Shown here: piece by piece, positions 1-6,972 of the stretch
Position numbering within the stretch: position 1 is the stretch's first letter
How the letters are laid out: every line of letters begins with the position of its first letter
Assembly (NCBI GenBank): GCA_024278035.1
Contig: JAJRUA010000386.1
Coordinates: 1-6,972, forward strand
Reading direction: 5' to 3'
From: Planctomycetota bacterium
Lineage (GTDB): Bacteria > Planctomycetota > Planctomycetia > Pirellulales > Lacipirellulaceae
Length of the DNA stretch: 6,972 bases
Notes under the pieces: generated by a model
What the model was told of the DNA's origin: nothing
Databases searched by the model: none
What the model saw: the letters and a program-made list of their open reading frames with translations, nothing else
Program-made: the position numbers and the translations under genes

Positions 1-439
1 CTTCGTTCCACTGCAAGCCCTTGATGAATCGTTCTGCACCCGTAAGCGGCTCACGGTACTTGGGATCGGCGTGAGGAAAGGTGCCGGCCGTCTGTAAGCA
101 CTGAATCGCCACGCTGGTCTCATAGTTGCGGTACATCGACCCTTCGCCGTAAATGCCGCCATCCTTTTGGACGAACCCCAACAGGTAATCCAGCGATTTT
201 CTCACCAGTGGATCCGCGGGCGTACGACCATGTCGCATCAATCCGGTCGCGACCAGGGCCGTGACGGCAGGGCCCACATGGGGGCTAAAGGCCCCGTCCT
301 CTCCCTGAGCCGTACGAAGATAACGGACGGCCCGAGCGACCGAGGTTCCGACGGAAGGCTCGGCAGCTTGCAGGACAACAGGAGCCGCCGACAAACCAAC
401 AACGACGAGCCATCGCAAAAAAAAGAAAGAGGTCTTCAT
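1..439 (-). CDS. Secreted prenyltransferase/squalene-oxidase-repeat protein, 5' part only
   Basis: The gene starts at 439 and runs off the left edge, so only the first 146 residues are visible. The N-terminus (MKTSFFFLRWLVVVG, then a small-residue stretch ending VLQAAEP) is a clear Sec signal peptide, so the product is exported. The mature part shows alpha/alpha-barrel repeats of the terpene-cyclase/prenyltransferase fold: AVRYLRTAQGEDGAFSPHVG, then TALVATGLMRHG, then SLDYLLGFVQKDGGIYGEG, then ETSVAIQCLQTAG. The QxxDGxF/GG signatures are typical of this fold. In planctomycetes such proteins are annotated as terpene cyclase/mutase-like; the substrate is unknown, and a secreted form is unlikely to be a true squalene cyclase. 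ATG 439 is preferred because GGGGA lies just upstream. An in-frame ATG at 448 would add three residues. It lies 91 bp downstream of the Minf_1886 gene on the same strand and may share its transcript. Confidence 0.8.
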   Translation of the reverse strand, partial: MKTSFFFLRWLVVVGLSAAPVVLQAAEPSVGTSVARAVRYLRTAQGEDGAFSPHVGPAVTALVATGLMRHGRTPADPLVRKSLDYLLGFVQKDGGIYGEGSMYRNYETSVAIQCLQTAGTFPHADPKYREPLTGAERFIKGLQWNE

Positions 440-530
440 GTTCCCCATGCCATCCAAGCTAAGAAAAGGGTCCACAACGCCAGGAGTAGGGCGGCGAGTT
501 TCGCTTGCCAATTGAGAGGACGCAACCGTG

Positions 531-992
531 TCATTCCTCATCATCCGTTTCGACACGACATTGCTTAGGAGCGAAAACCGACCCGATGTCGAACCCTTCA
601 GAAAAATCAAAAACGTCGTCAAAATCTTCGGGGCGATCTTGGTCCGTCTTGCGCATCTGACCAATGTCAATCAGATTGAAAACGATGTTACCGAAGTCGG
701 TCGTACTGGTTACGCCCCAATGCTTCAGGACACTCTGCGAGAGCAGGCCAAATTGGTCGATAGCGTATCGCCGGATCGCATGGCAAAGCTCTTGCCCCGT
801 GACATGGCGTTCGATTTCTTCCTCATCGGTATCTTCGAGCGATGGATCCAGAGCATCCGAGTCACTCGTAGCGCCAAGTCCCATCTTTTCTTGGCCGAAT
901 CGCAAGGCATCGAACACGAAGACATAAGCGTCAAAACGATATCGGTTATCGCGGCGAAGCAATTCGGCGAGTGGATGTTTCGGATCGAGCAT
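531..992 (-). CDS. Minf_1886 family protein (function unknown)
   Basis: A 153-residue protein of the Minf_1886 family, found mainly in planctomycetes and verrucomicrobia and without a known function. The family-like core is seen in the N-terminal segment HPLAELLRRDNRYRFDAYVF (residues 6-25), in RHVTGQELCHAIRRYAIDQF (62-81), and in WGVTSTTDFGNIVFNLIDIG (92-111) followed by MRKTDQDRPEDFDDVFDF. The C-terminus is acidic (ETDDEE). No signal peptide or membrane segment is visible, so it is probably cytoplasmic. The frame stays open upstream to 1088, but family similarity begins at MLDPKHP, so 992 is chosen; no good Shine-Dalgarno precedes it. The 137-bp gap to the upstream PSP1 gene holds a 13-bp hairpin (CGCCC-GTC-GGGCG, 1040-1052) without a T-run, so it is not an obvious terminator. 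Family assignment is confident; the role is not known. Confidence 0.85.
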   Translation of the reverse strand: MLDPKHPLAELLRRDNRYRFDAYVFVFDALRFGQEKMGLGATSDSDALDPSLEDTDEEEIERHVTGQELCHAIRRYAIDQFGLLSQSVLKHWGVTSTTDFGNIVFNLIDIGQMRKTDQDRPEDFDDVFDFSEGFDIGSVFAPKQCRVETDDEE

Positions 993-1129
993 GGCTGTCA
1001 CGTTACGCTCGGAGGAAATAAGGGGTGGCTTGGCGGTTACGCCCGTCGGGCGATAGGTGAAAGGTCTACTTACCAGTGTAGCAGTCAAATGGCCGGAAGC
1101 GGAGTCTCTGGCACGACGCCTGAGACCGA

Positions 1130-2065
1130 TTAAAGCGATTCTCCGTCTTTCTCGGCACCTTCGGAAGGGAAGGGGCCTTCGGAAAGTGGTTCGGAGGGAC
1201 TGGACTCTTGAGAGTTGCTATCACCGGAGGAAGAGGGCGTCTCAGCCCCCGGCGGCTTGTCCAGCACCGTCAAAACGTCGGACGCCCGAATCACCACTCG
1301 CCGCGAATCCTCTGTTTCTACCAGCAACTCTCCCGTAAGAATCTCATGCGAAAGTATTTTCGCCCGGCCATCGTTGGTAAGCACCTCTGCCCCAATCTTG
1401 GGTAGCTCTCGCTGCATCTCCTGGTAGGTGTCGTACTCGTAACGCAAACAGCACTTGAGCCGACCGCATCGGCCAGAAATTTTGTTCGGGTCGAGCGTCG
1501 CTCGTTGCAGCTTCGCCATTTTCATGGAAACAGGGGGCATCTCGAAAAGATGCGTGTTGCAACAGACCGGCTTGCCGCAATCGCCATAGTCGGCCAGCAG
1601 CTTGGCTTCATCTCGCACGCCAATCTGTCGCATCTCGATCCGCGTCTGCAGGTCCTTGGCAAGCTGCTTGACCAATTCGCGGAAATCGACCCGCTGGTCT
1701 GCCAAGTAATAAACAACGACCCGCTCCCCACCGTACAGCCGTTCGACATCAATCAATTTCATGTCGAGGCCCGACTCGGCAATCCGCTGTTCACAGATCG
1801 TGTGCTCTTTCGTTTGTTGTTCGAGAAGTCGGCGTAGTTCCACCTCGTCGTCGTGGGAAGCAAGTCGAAGGATTCGCCCTGAGTTGAGGTTCTCCGACGT
1901 TTGCTTCAGAACATGCTCGGTCGCTTCGCAAAGCACCTCGCCCGACTCTTGGCCTCGATCCGTTTGGGCGATTACCTGCTGCCCTCGGGCATAACGGTCA
2001 CGGGCCCGACAGGAGAAAACCCCCAGGTGACGCATCGAGCCATAGCGAACAACGTATTTCGGCAT
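1130..2065 (-). CDS. PSP1 domain protein, RicT/YaaT-like
   Basis: A 311-residue cytoplasmic protein with a PSP1 C-terminal domain, the family of Bacillus RicT/YaaT. In Bacillus, RicT works with RicA and RicF in RNase Y-dependent mRNA processing, and that complex binds Fe-S clusters. Here residues 1-20 (PKYVVRYGSMRHLGVFSC) form the usual N-terminal strand. Residues 100-130 hold the YYLADQRVDFRELVKQLA motif. Two matching cysteine motifs follow: CGKPVCC (163-169) and CGRLKCC (200-206), both C-G-x3-C-C. From about residue 271 the protein ends in a low-complexity Ser/Glu/Pro tail, probably disordered. The frame is open upstream to 2248, but homology starts at MPKYVVRYG, so 2065 is chosen; the extension would run into the phhB start. 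No RicA or RicF partner is visible nearby, so a Bacillus-like role is only inferred. Confidence 0.88.
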   Translation of the reverse strand: MPKYVVRYGSMRHLGVFSCRARDRYARGQQVIAQTDRGQESGEVLCEATEHVLKQTSENLNSGRILRLASHDDEVELRRLLEQQTKEHTICEQRIAESGLDMKLIDVERLYGGERVVVYYLADQRVDFRELVKQLAKDLQTRIEMRQIGVRDEAKLLADYGDCGKPVCCNTHLFEMPPVSMKMAKLQRATLDPNKISGRCGRLKCCLRYEYDTYQEMQRELPKIGAEVLTNDGRAKILSHEILTGELLVETEDSRRVVIRASDVLTVLDKPPGAETPSSSGDSNSQESSPSEPLSEGPFPSEGAEKDGESL

Positions 2066-2093
2066 GGCGAGGCAGTTGGCAAAAGGTGGAGTG

Positions 2094-2123
2094 TTTATCG
2101 AACGGAGAGGACTAGAAGAACAA
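2094..2123 (-). promoter_or_regulatory. Possible promoter for the PSP1 gene
   Basis: On the minus strand a TTGTTC box (2118-2123) is followed after 18 bp by GATAAA (2094-2099), about 28 bp before the PSP1 start codon. The -10 matches the sigma-70 consensus at four of six positions and the -35 at three. Position and spacing fit, but planctomycete promoters are poorly defined and such matches are common by chance. Confidence 0.3.
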
Positions 2124-2150
2124 TTTAACGTGTTGGACGCCTTACGCCCA

Positions 2151-2187
2151 GCCGATCGTCGGCCCTGGTTCCCTACGGTTCTCGTAG
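2151..2187. promoter_or_regulatory. Two tandem small palindromes in the PSP1/phhB divergent region
   Basis: GCCGA-TCG-TCGGC (2151-2163) is followed by CTACG-GTTCT-CGTAG (2173-2187). Both are perfect 5-bp inverted repeats lying 60-96 bp before the phhB start. They could be protein-binding sites or small hairpins in the phhB leader. Neither is followed by a T-run, so they are not terminators. No known operator is recognised. Confidence 0.3.
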
Positions 2188-2246
2188 AGTAAGAGGTATC
2201 GTGCCAGCATCTTACCCGTTTCTTTTCTTCTGAGGAGCCGCTGCCC

Positions 2247-2627
2247 ATGTCCGCCCAATCGTCCGATGAACTGATTCAAAAAGAATGCCTGCCGTGTGAG
2301 GGTGGGGTTGAACCCTGTTCGCTTGAGGAGGCAACGGATCAGCTTGGCCGGCTTGCCGGGTGGAGTTTGACCCACGAAGGCCAGCGTATTCGCAAAGAGT
2401 GGCGGGTCAAGAACTTTATGGCCGGCATGGCCTTCTTCGACCACTGTGCTCGCCTGGCGGAAGAGGAGGGGCATCACCCCGACTTGCACATCGAAGGCTA
2501 TCGTAACGTGGCAGTCGAACTCTGGACCCACGCCATCGGCGGGCTTTCGGAGAATGATTTTATTGTCGCAGCAAAAATCGATCGCCTGCCGATTGAGTTG
2601 CAGAAGCCGACCGGATTGCAGCAGTAG
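2247..2627 (+). CDS. phhB: Pterin-4a-carbinolamine dehydratase (4a-hydroxytetrahydrobiopterin dehydratase)
   Basis: A 126-residue cytosolic enzyme of the PCD/DCoH family. It dehydrates 4a-hydroxytetrahydropterin to the quinonoid dihydropterin during recycling of the cofactor of aromatic amino acid hydroxylases. The active-site signature is intact: EEEGHHPDLHIEGYRNV with His76, His77 and Pro78, then LWTHAIGGLSENDFIVAAKI with His95. These are the three histidines of the family. The N-terminal ECLPCEGG (13-20) before the LEEATDQLGRLAGW helix is also common in bacterial PCDs. ATG 2247 is supported by GAGGAG at 2232-2237. No hydroxylase gene is in the window, so the true partner is unknown; in bacteria lacking such hydroxylases, PCD-like proteins may act on other pterins. 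The gene is divergent from PSP1 and convergent with the BON gene. Confidence 0.93.
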   Translation: MSAQSSDELIQKECLPCEGGVEPCSLEEATDQLGRLAGWSLTHEGQRIRKEWRVKNFMAGMAFFDHCARLAEEEGHHPDLHIEGYRNVAVELWTHAIGGLSENDFIVAAKIDRLPIELQKPTGLQQ

Positions 2628-2648
2628 AGACCTAGCATCCGGTTTTTT
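2610..2648 (+). terminator. Probable intrinsic terminator of phhB, stem begins inside the gene
   Basis: ACCGGAT (2610-2616) pairs perfectly with ATCCGGT (2637-2643), and the run of six T follows directly (2643-2648). The first arm lies in the last codons of phhB and the loop of 20 nt contains its stop codon. The stem is only 7 bp with a long loop, so strength is uncertain, but the T-run placement is right. The T-run also reaches the stop codon of the convergent BON gene. Confidence 0.55.
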
Positions 2649-2898
2649 AGATCATCGTTCGCTCACCGCTCACGCCACCAGAGTTCACCACTTCAAGCCG
2701 ATTGACGATTCGCTCGACACCGTCGATCGACAGAATCAAGCTCTGGGCCGTCTGCTTGAGATAGAAGCTGGGGACTTTTCCTTCGATACACAAATCGCCC
2801 GACTCCAGTCGGCAAACGATATGGCGAAGAAAAAGATGCGAACTTTCGTCGAGGCGTGCTGATGCCTGCTGTAGTACGGGTGGTTGAGAAGGGGGCAT
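2647..2898 (-). CDS. Small BON-domain protein
   Basis: An 83-residue protein whose residues 25-71 fit a BON domain (OsmY/transport-associated): RHIVCRLESGDLCIEGKVPS, then a helix (YLKQTAQSLILSIDG), then the family-typical GVERIVNRLEV strand. BON domains bind phospholipid or other surfaces and often occur in envelope proteins. This one has no signal peptide from the chosen start, so location is open. ATG 2898 was chosen because the domain fits compactly; an in-frame ATG at 2979 would add 27 residues with no visible similarity and no signal-peptide pattern. It lacks the full N-terminal helix of longer BON domains. The stop is 19 bp from the convergent phhB stop. The frame has sensible codon use and a clear domain pattern, so I take it as real despite its size. 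Confidence 0.7.
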   Translation of the reverse strand: MPPSQPPVLQQASARLDESSHLFLRHIVCRLESGDLCIEGKVPSFYLKQTAQSLILSIDGVERIVNRLEVVNSGGVSGERTMI

Positions 2899-3123
2899 CG
2901 CTTTGTTCCAATTGCGAGAAGAGGAGGGGCAGCCCACACCCTCAGTGCGCAACCCGTGCAACCGACTAACATGCAACAAACAGGGGCAGTCGCAAAGAGT
3001 AATCCCACAATTTTTGAGGATATTTTATGCTGCCATGCTAGCACAGGAGATGCCTGGGGGGGCTGGGCGAACTGGCGGCCTTGTCCAGCAGTGGCGCCCT
3101 GCGCCGTTAACCCTTTCTTAGCG
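2899..3123. other. Gene-free stretch
   Basis: About 225 bp between the BON gene and a REP-like hairpin. Open frames cross it on both strands, but none shows a recognisable domain, and one apparent hydrophobic stretch on the minus strand leads only into a shadow of the BON gene. An AT-rich patch near 3008-3030 could hold the BON promoter, but no convincing -35/-10 pair was found. Confidence 0.5.
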
Positions 3124-3138
3124 TGTGGCGAAGCCACA
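3124..3138. repeat. REP-like hairpin next to a transposase remnant
   Basis: TGTGGC-GAA-GCCACA is a perfect 6-bp inverted repeat with a 3-nt loop. It lies about 20 bp before the remains of a REP-associated transposase, which is where REP palindromes normally sit relative to such genes. Only one copy is in the window, so repetitive nature is inferred from context. Confidence 0.45.
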
Positions 3139-3153
3139 AGAGGTTGATCGTAA

Positions 3154-3385
3154 GGCAACAATGGCATCAAGCCCGAGCAACGCCAAATCGTCGACGATCT
3201 GCTGTATTGCCATTTCATCACGTTTTCGGTTTACCGGCGGCGGCGTCGCCTACTCGACCACGGTTTTCCCAAGCAAATTGTTCTCGGAGTACTGAAAATG
3301 TTCCTTGGAGAAGCATTCGGCCCGATACCTGGGATTTGTTCTGATGCCCGATCATGTCCATGCCATGATCTTCTCCTGGAGTTAG
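3154..3385 (+). pseudogene. Remnant of REP-associated (IS200-like, HUH) transposase
   Basis: Two frames together read like the N-terminal half of a REP-associated tyrosine transposase (RAYT). The first frame gives [20 protein letters not shown] and then [10 protein letters not shown] to about 3298. The second, from 3299, gives [20 protein letters not shown] and a stop at 3383-3385. MPDHVHA carries the His-x-His (HUH) metal-binding motif of Y1 transposases. The frames join at the AAAA run 3295-3298, so a one-base indel there broke the gene. A likely start, ATG at 3161, is also out of frame with the first segment by one base (ATGGC where ATGGGC would restore Met-Gly-Ile-Lys-Pro). The catalytic tyrosine region, expected downstream, is missing. 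About 75 codons remain of a family usually 150-230 residues long, so the copy is inactive. Confidence 0.72.
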
Positions 3386-3481
3386 ATGACGAATCATGGA
3401 CAATTTTTCCAAATCCAAAAAGAAGGGTTTTGCTTGAGGATTATTCCTTAGCGTTTCTCTCTCCTTTTTTTTCTTTGGGCC

Positions 3482-3526
3482 CTTCGTGCCTTTGTGGTTC
3501 AGCTTTTCGTTGTTCCGTCGTGGTTC
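3482..3526 (-). repeat. Short degenerate direct repeat (ACCACnAnGG type)
   Basis: Read on the minus strand, two 19-bp copies start with GAACCAC and match at 14 of 19 positions, 26 bp apart (3508-3526 and 3482-3500). They continue into a purine-rich, roughly 9-bp periodic tract (GGCACGAAG, GGCCCAAAG, then A-run) to about 3465. This resembles the dispersed ACnACnAAG-type repeats that I recall as producing spurious NHxGTK-like peptides in many environmental genomes; that comparison is from memory. It lies across the end of the matrixin gene. Confidence 0.55.
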
Positions 3527-5004
3527 CCTCTTCGGAACTGAAAAAACGATAACATGCCAACGAGCAGCAAAAGCCCCGAAGGCTCGGGAACGGCCAGCCC
3601 GGTGGCTGTCGACGAACCGAAATTGGAGGCCCACACGCTGTAGTCGTCCGAGTCAATGAGGCCATCTCCATCACCGTCAGCACCGGAGAACGGCGTGACC
3701 GACATGCCAAGCGTATCGCGATAGAGGGTATAGTCGGCAGCATCCACAAGGCCATCTTCGTTGTAATCGCCCAGCAAGGCGGGCAAGGCCGTAGAGGCGA
3801 GATCCAGTTGATAAAACTGAACAACTGCTCCCAAGCTTTGCACCCGCACGAAGTACTCGCCCGGCGTGTCGAGGAGCAGATTGTCAAGCGATTCCGCAAC
3901 GCCAATCGCCTCGTTGTTTCCGCCCGAAAGGACCGTGACGCCATCGGTATCGTAAAGCGTGAACCAAAGATCGCTGGTTGCCGTGGTATCGAAGGGGGTT
4001 CCTGATTGGTCGAACTGCCCACCGCGCGGCGTGAGTGTAAGGGAAAGGTTGACGGCCTCGGTCGTGGTGAACGAGAAATAGTCGAGGTCGTTGGTGTTAG
4101 CGATACTTACAAAGTCCGTTTCGTTCTCGCCAATGACCGTCCCCGTGCCAGAGGTGCCAATGGCAAGCGGTCCCGCCGTGGCAAGTGTGCCAAGATCGAA
4201 CGCGTTCTGAAAGGTCTCGTTGCCGAGCCCGCCGTTGGTTTTTTCAAGAGCGTCGCCATAGAGCCATTGAATGCCACGCAGGTCGTCGTGCTGCGGCCCG
4301 TCGAAGCTGGTATCAGCGTTGGGCTCTAATAAGAACGCCGCGTTGGACGAAACCGTATGGTCAATCCCCAAGCCATGTCCTATTTCGTGCATGATGATGT
4401 TCCGAATCGCACGAAAGTTGTTGGCCGGCGAACTGAAGAAGCCCATGTCGTCTGTATCCAATGCCATATCCCCGCCATCACTGGGGAAGTAGTTGTAGGC
4501 CAGCGTCCCATCGGCACCATCCAGGCCCGTCCCCGAGACGCGCACGTCACCTCGTACGCCGAGCGCCCCCGCGTTCGTATTGCCATGCAGCACTCCATCG
4601 TCGTTGGGCTCGTAGGTGTAAGTGAGTCCTGACAAGGCTTCCCAGCGCTCGAACGATTGCTCGAAGTAAGTAAACCAAGGGCGCTGTGTGTAGTCCGTTC
4701 CGCCGGGGCCGGAGCCGAAGGCCGTGTCCAAAGTGGCAACCAAGTCGCTAGGCGAGAAGGAATCGGTCCCGGTGTCGAACGTTTGCGTCCCATCCGGAAC
4801 GATGCTCCAAGTGAGCGTTGCAGGCCGGCCAGCGATGCCGGTCGGTCCACCCGTCGTGATCTGCCACCGGGACGCCTCGGGTGTCGGCTCAGCGGGAACA
4901 AAGGCCCAAGCCGAGGGGGCACAAAAGAGAAGCAAGTAAGTCGTGAAAAGCGTAAGCACCCGGCGATGCGGGTACAACAGTGACATCGGGAAAAATGATT
5001 TCAT
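3499..5004 (-). CDS. Exported matrixin-like zinc metalloprotease with dockerin-like repeat and PEP-CTERM tail
   Basis: A 501-residue exported protein. Residues 1-34 form a signal peptide ([17 protein letters not shown], cleavage likely after AWA). The metzincin domain spans about 45-252; [11 protein letters not shown] (206-216) is a complete HExxHxxGxxH zinc site, so a protease of the M10/matrixin type is likely. The Met-turn reads FLLEP (224-228) where matrixin-like relatives usually have FLMEP. Residues about 300-402 look like a pre-peptidase C-terminal (PPC-like) beta domain. Residues 412-463 hold two dockerin-like calcium loops ([13 protein letters not shown] and [13 protein letters not shown]). 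A PEP-CTERM signal follows: VPEP (472-475), a hydrophobic stretch, then FRR, expected to be processed by an exosortase and held at the envelope. An extra nine residues (GNHDGTTKS) follow the arginines. The frame is open upstream to 5094, but Met at 5004 starts the signal peptide; Met at 4986 is an alternative. The substrate is unknown. Confidence 0.85.
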   Translation of the reverse strand: MKSFFPMSLLYPHRRVLTLFTTYLLLFCAPSAWAFVPAEPTPEASRWQITTGGPTGIAGRPATLTWSIVPDGTQTFDTGTDSFSPSDLVATLDTAFGSGPGGTDYTQRPWFTYFEQSFERWEALSGLTYTYEPNDDGVLHGNTNAGALGVRGDVRVSGTGLDGADGTLAYNYFPSDGGDMALDTDDMGFFSSPANNFRAIRNIIMHEIGHGLGIDHTVSSNAAFLLEPNADTSFDGPQHDDLRGIQWLYGDALEKTNGGLGNETFQNAFDLGTLATAGPLAIGTSGTGTVIGENETDFVSIANTNDLDYFSFTTTEAVNLSLTLTPRGGQFDQSGTPFDTTATSDLWFTLYDTDGVTVLSGGNNEAIGVAESLDNLLLDTPGEYFVRVQSLGAVVQFYQLDLASTALPALLGDYNEDGLVDAADYTLYRDTLGMSVTPFSGADGDGDGLIDSDDYSVWASNFGSSTATGLAVPEPSGLLLLVGMLSFFQFRRGNHDGTTKS

Positions 5005-5227
5005 AGAAATTGCGTTCTCTCTGTTGCCCCGGTTACAGTTCTTCCTATTATCGCAAGCAAAGCCCCATTCTGCTTCGTCCCAAGGGGCCATCATCGTAGG
5101 TTTCGCCTCCTTCTGGGGGAATTATTCCTTTAACCCTAAAAACCACGCCCGAAGAACATTATTTTATTATCTCTATGGTGGCCTGTAATTGGCACGGCGT
5201 CGAGTGATGGGCAGGGTGGCACGCGGA
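5005..5227. other. Divergent intergenic region, protease side
   Basis: This stretch separates the protease start from the structured region before enolase. It holds an 11-bp palindrome (GGAAT-T-ATTCC, 5118-5128) and an AT-rich patch (5158-5172), a plausible place for the protease promoter; no consensus pair was convincing. The protease and enolase frames extend into the divergent region upstream of their chosen starts, without protein similarity there. Confidence 0.4.
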
Positions 5228-6686
<1,459 letters not shown>

Positions 6687-6708
6687 AGCCGCGTGACAAC
6701 GTGAACAA

Positions 6709-6746
6709 AAAAAGAGGCTGGAGCTAAAGGGTTCCAGCCTCTTTTT
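6709..6746 (+). terminator. Strong intrinsic terminator of enolase
   Basis: A perfect 14-bp stem (6709-6722 with 6733-6746), core AGAGGCTGGA/TCCAGCCTCT, has a 10-nt loop and ends in five T, 22 bp after the enolase stop. The matching A-run on the left arm means it could also stop transcription arriving on the minus strand from the right. Confidence 0.92.
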
Positions 6747-6749
6747 GTT

Positions 6750-6899
6750 TGCCTCGTGGTCTGCATGTGTCCGTAGCGCCAATCGCATTTTATCATCGGC
6801 TTCTTTCACTTCCTTTTTGATGGCGTACAGCTTGGCCACGAGCGCCAGCATCTCTAGCGAACGCCGTTCGTCCGAATCCTGGGCATACGCCAGAGAATC
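6750..6899 (-). pseudogene. Probable IS66-type transposase fragment
   Basis: On the minus strand an open stretch after a stop at 6900-6902 reads LAYAQDSDERRSLEMLALVA, then KLYAIKKEVKEADDKMRLAL, then RTHADHEAN. This resembles the central segment of IS66-family transposases, where an aliphatic helix leads into LY-x-I/V-E/K-x-E and then R-x-A-L-R. Only about 50 codons remain. It has no start or catalytic residues, and it ends against the enolase terminator. The identification is by pattern memory from a short stretch, so another origin is possible. Nothing recognisable was seen in 6903-6972. Confidence 0.42.
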
Positions 6900-6972
6900 T
6901 TACCTTTTACTGAAACCTTGAGCGTCTCTTGTAACTGAGCCAGAAAGTCTCACTTAGGGATGAAACATTTCA

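Noticed and set aside
528..1133. 201-codon plus-strand frame opposite the Minf_1886 gene
   Set aside because: It is antisense to a recognisable family and has no domain of its own.
2142..2531. 129-codon minus-strand frame opposite phhB
   Set aside because: It is the antisense shadow of a gene with all PCD active-site residues.
2736..3221. 161-codon minus-strand frame with a lipoprotein-like stretch (CCMLVGCTGC)
   Set aside because: The stretch is internal with no suitable start before it, and the downstream half is an out-of-frame reading of the BON gene.
3218..3634. 138-codon minus-strand frame containing [12 protein letters not shown]
   Set aside because: This peptide is a translation of the purine-rich repeat plus an out-of-frame part of the protease gene, with no domain pattern.

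Overview
The window looks like chromosomal DNA from a planctomycete, probably a Pirellulales-type bacterium. Four things point there: a secreted matrixin-type protease that carries a dockerin-like calcium repeat and a PEP-CTERM sorting tail; a Minf_1886-family protein; a PSP1-family protein beside a secreted prenyltransferase/squalene-oxidase-repeat protein; and moderately GC-rich genes with loose packing and weak Shine-Dalgarno signals. The assignment is inferred from protein types, not from a marker gene.

Left part (1-2065, minus strand). Three genes read in one direction: a PSP1-domain protein (RicT/YaaT type), a Minf_1886-family protein of unknown function, and the start of a secreted prenyltransferase-repeat protein that runs off the left edge. 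The spacings (137 bp and 91 bp) would allow an operon but do not prove one. Divergently at 2247 lies a pterin-4a-carbinolamine dehydratase gene (phhB type). It converges on a small BON-domain gene, with a probable intrinsic terminator built into the end of phhB.

Middle (2899-3500). This is gene-poor, decayed DNA: a REP-like hairpin, then a frameshifted and truncated REP-associated (IS200-like, HUH) transposase, then a short purine-rich degenerate direct repeat. That repeat overlaps the 3' end of the next gene and appears to supply its last codons.

Right part (3499-6972). A 501-residue exported zinc metalloprotease (minus strand) has a full HExxHxxGxxH motif but an unusual leucine at the Met-turn. 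A 398-bp divergent region separates it from a complete enolase gene (plus strand). The part of that region next to enolase is rich in inverted repeats: a perfect 10-bp pair enclosing a smaller hairpin, then a strong GNRA-loop hairpin. It is the best candidate here for an undescribed RNA or DNA regulatory element. Enolase ends in a strong terminator, followed by a remnant of what looks like an IS66-type transposase.

The genes do not form one pathway. Enolase (glycolysis) and PCD (pterin recycling) are housekeeping functions. The left cluster is a planctomycete-type group of unclear role. The protease is an export/surface protein. No complete mobile element, CRISPR array, rRNA or canonical tRNA gene was seen.
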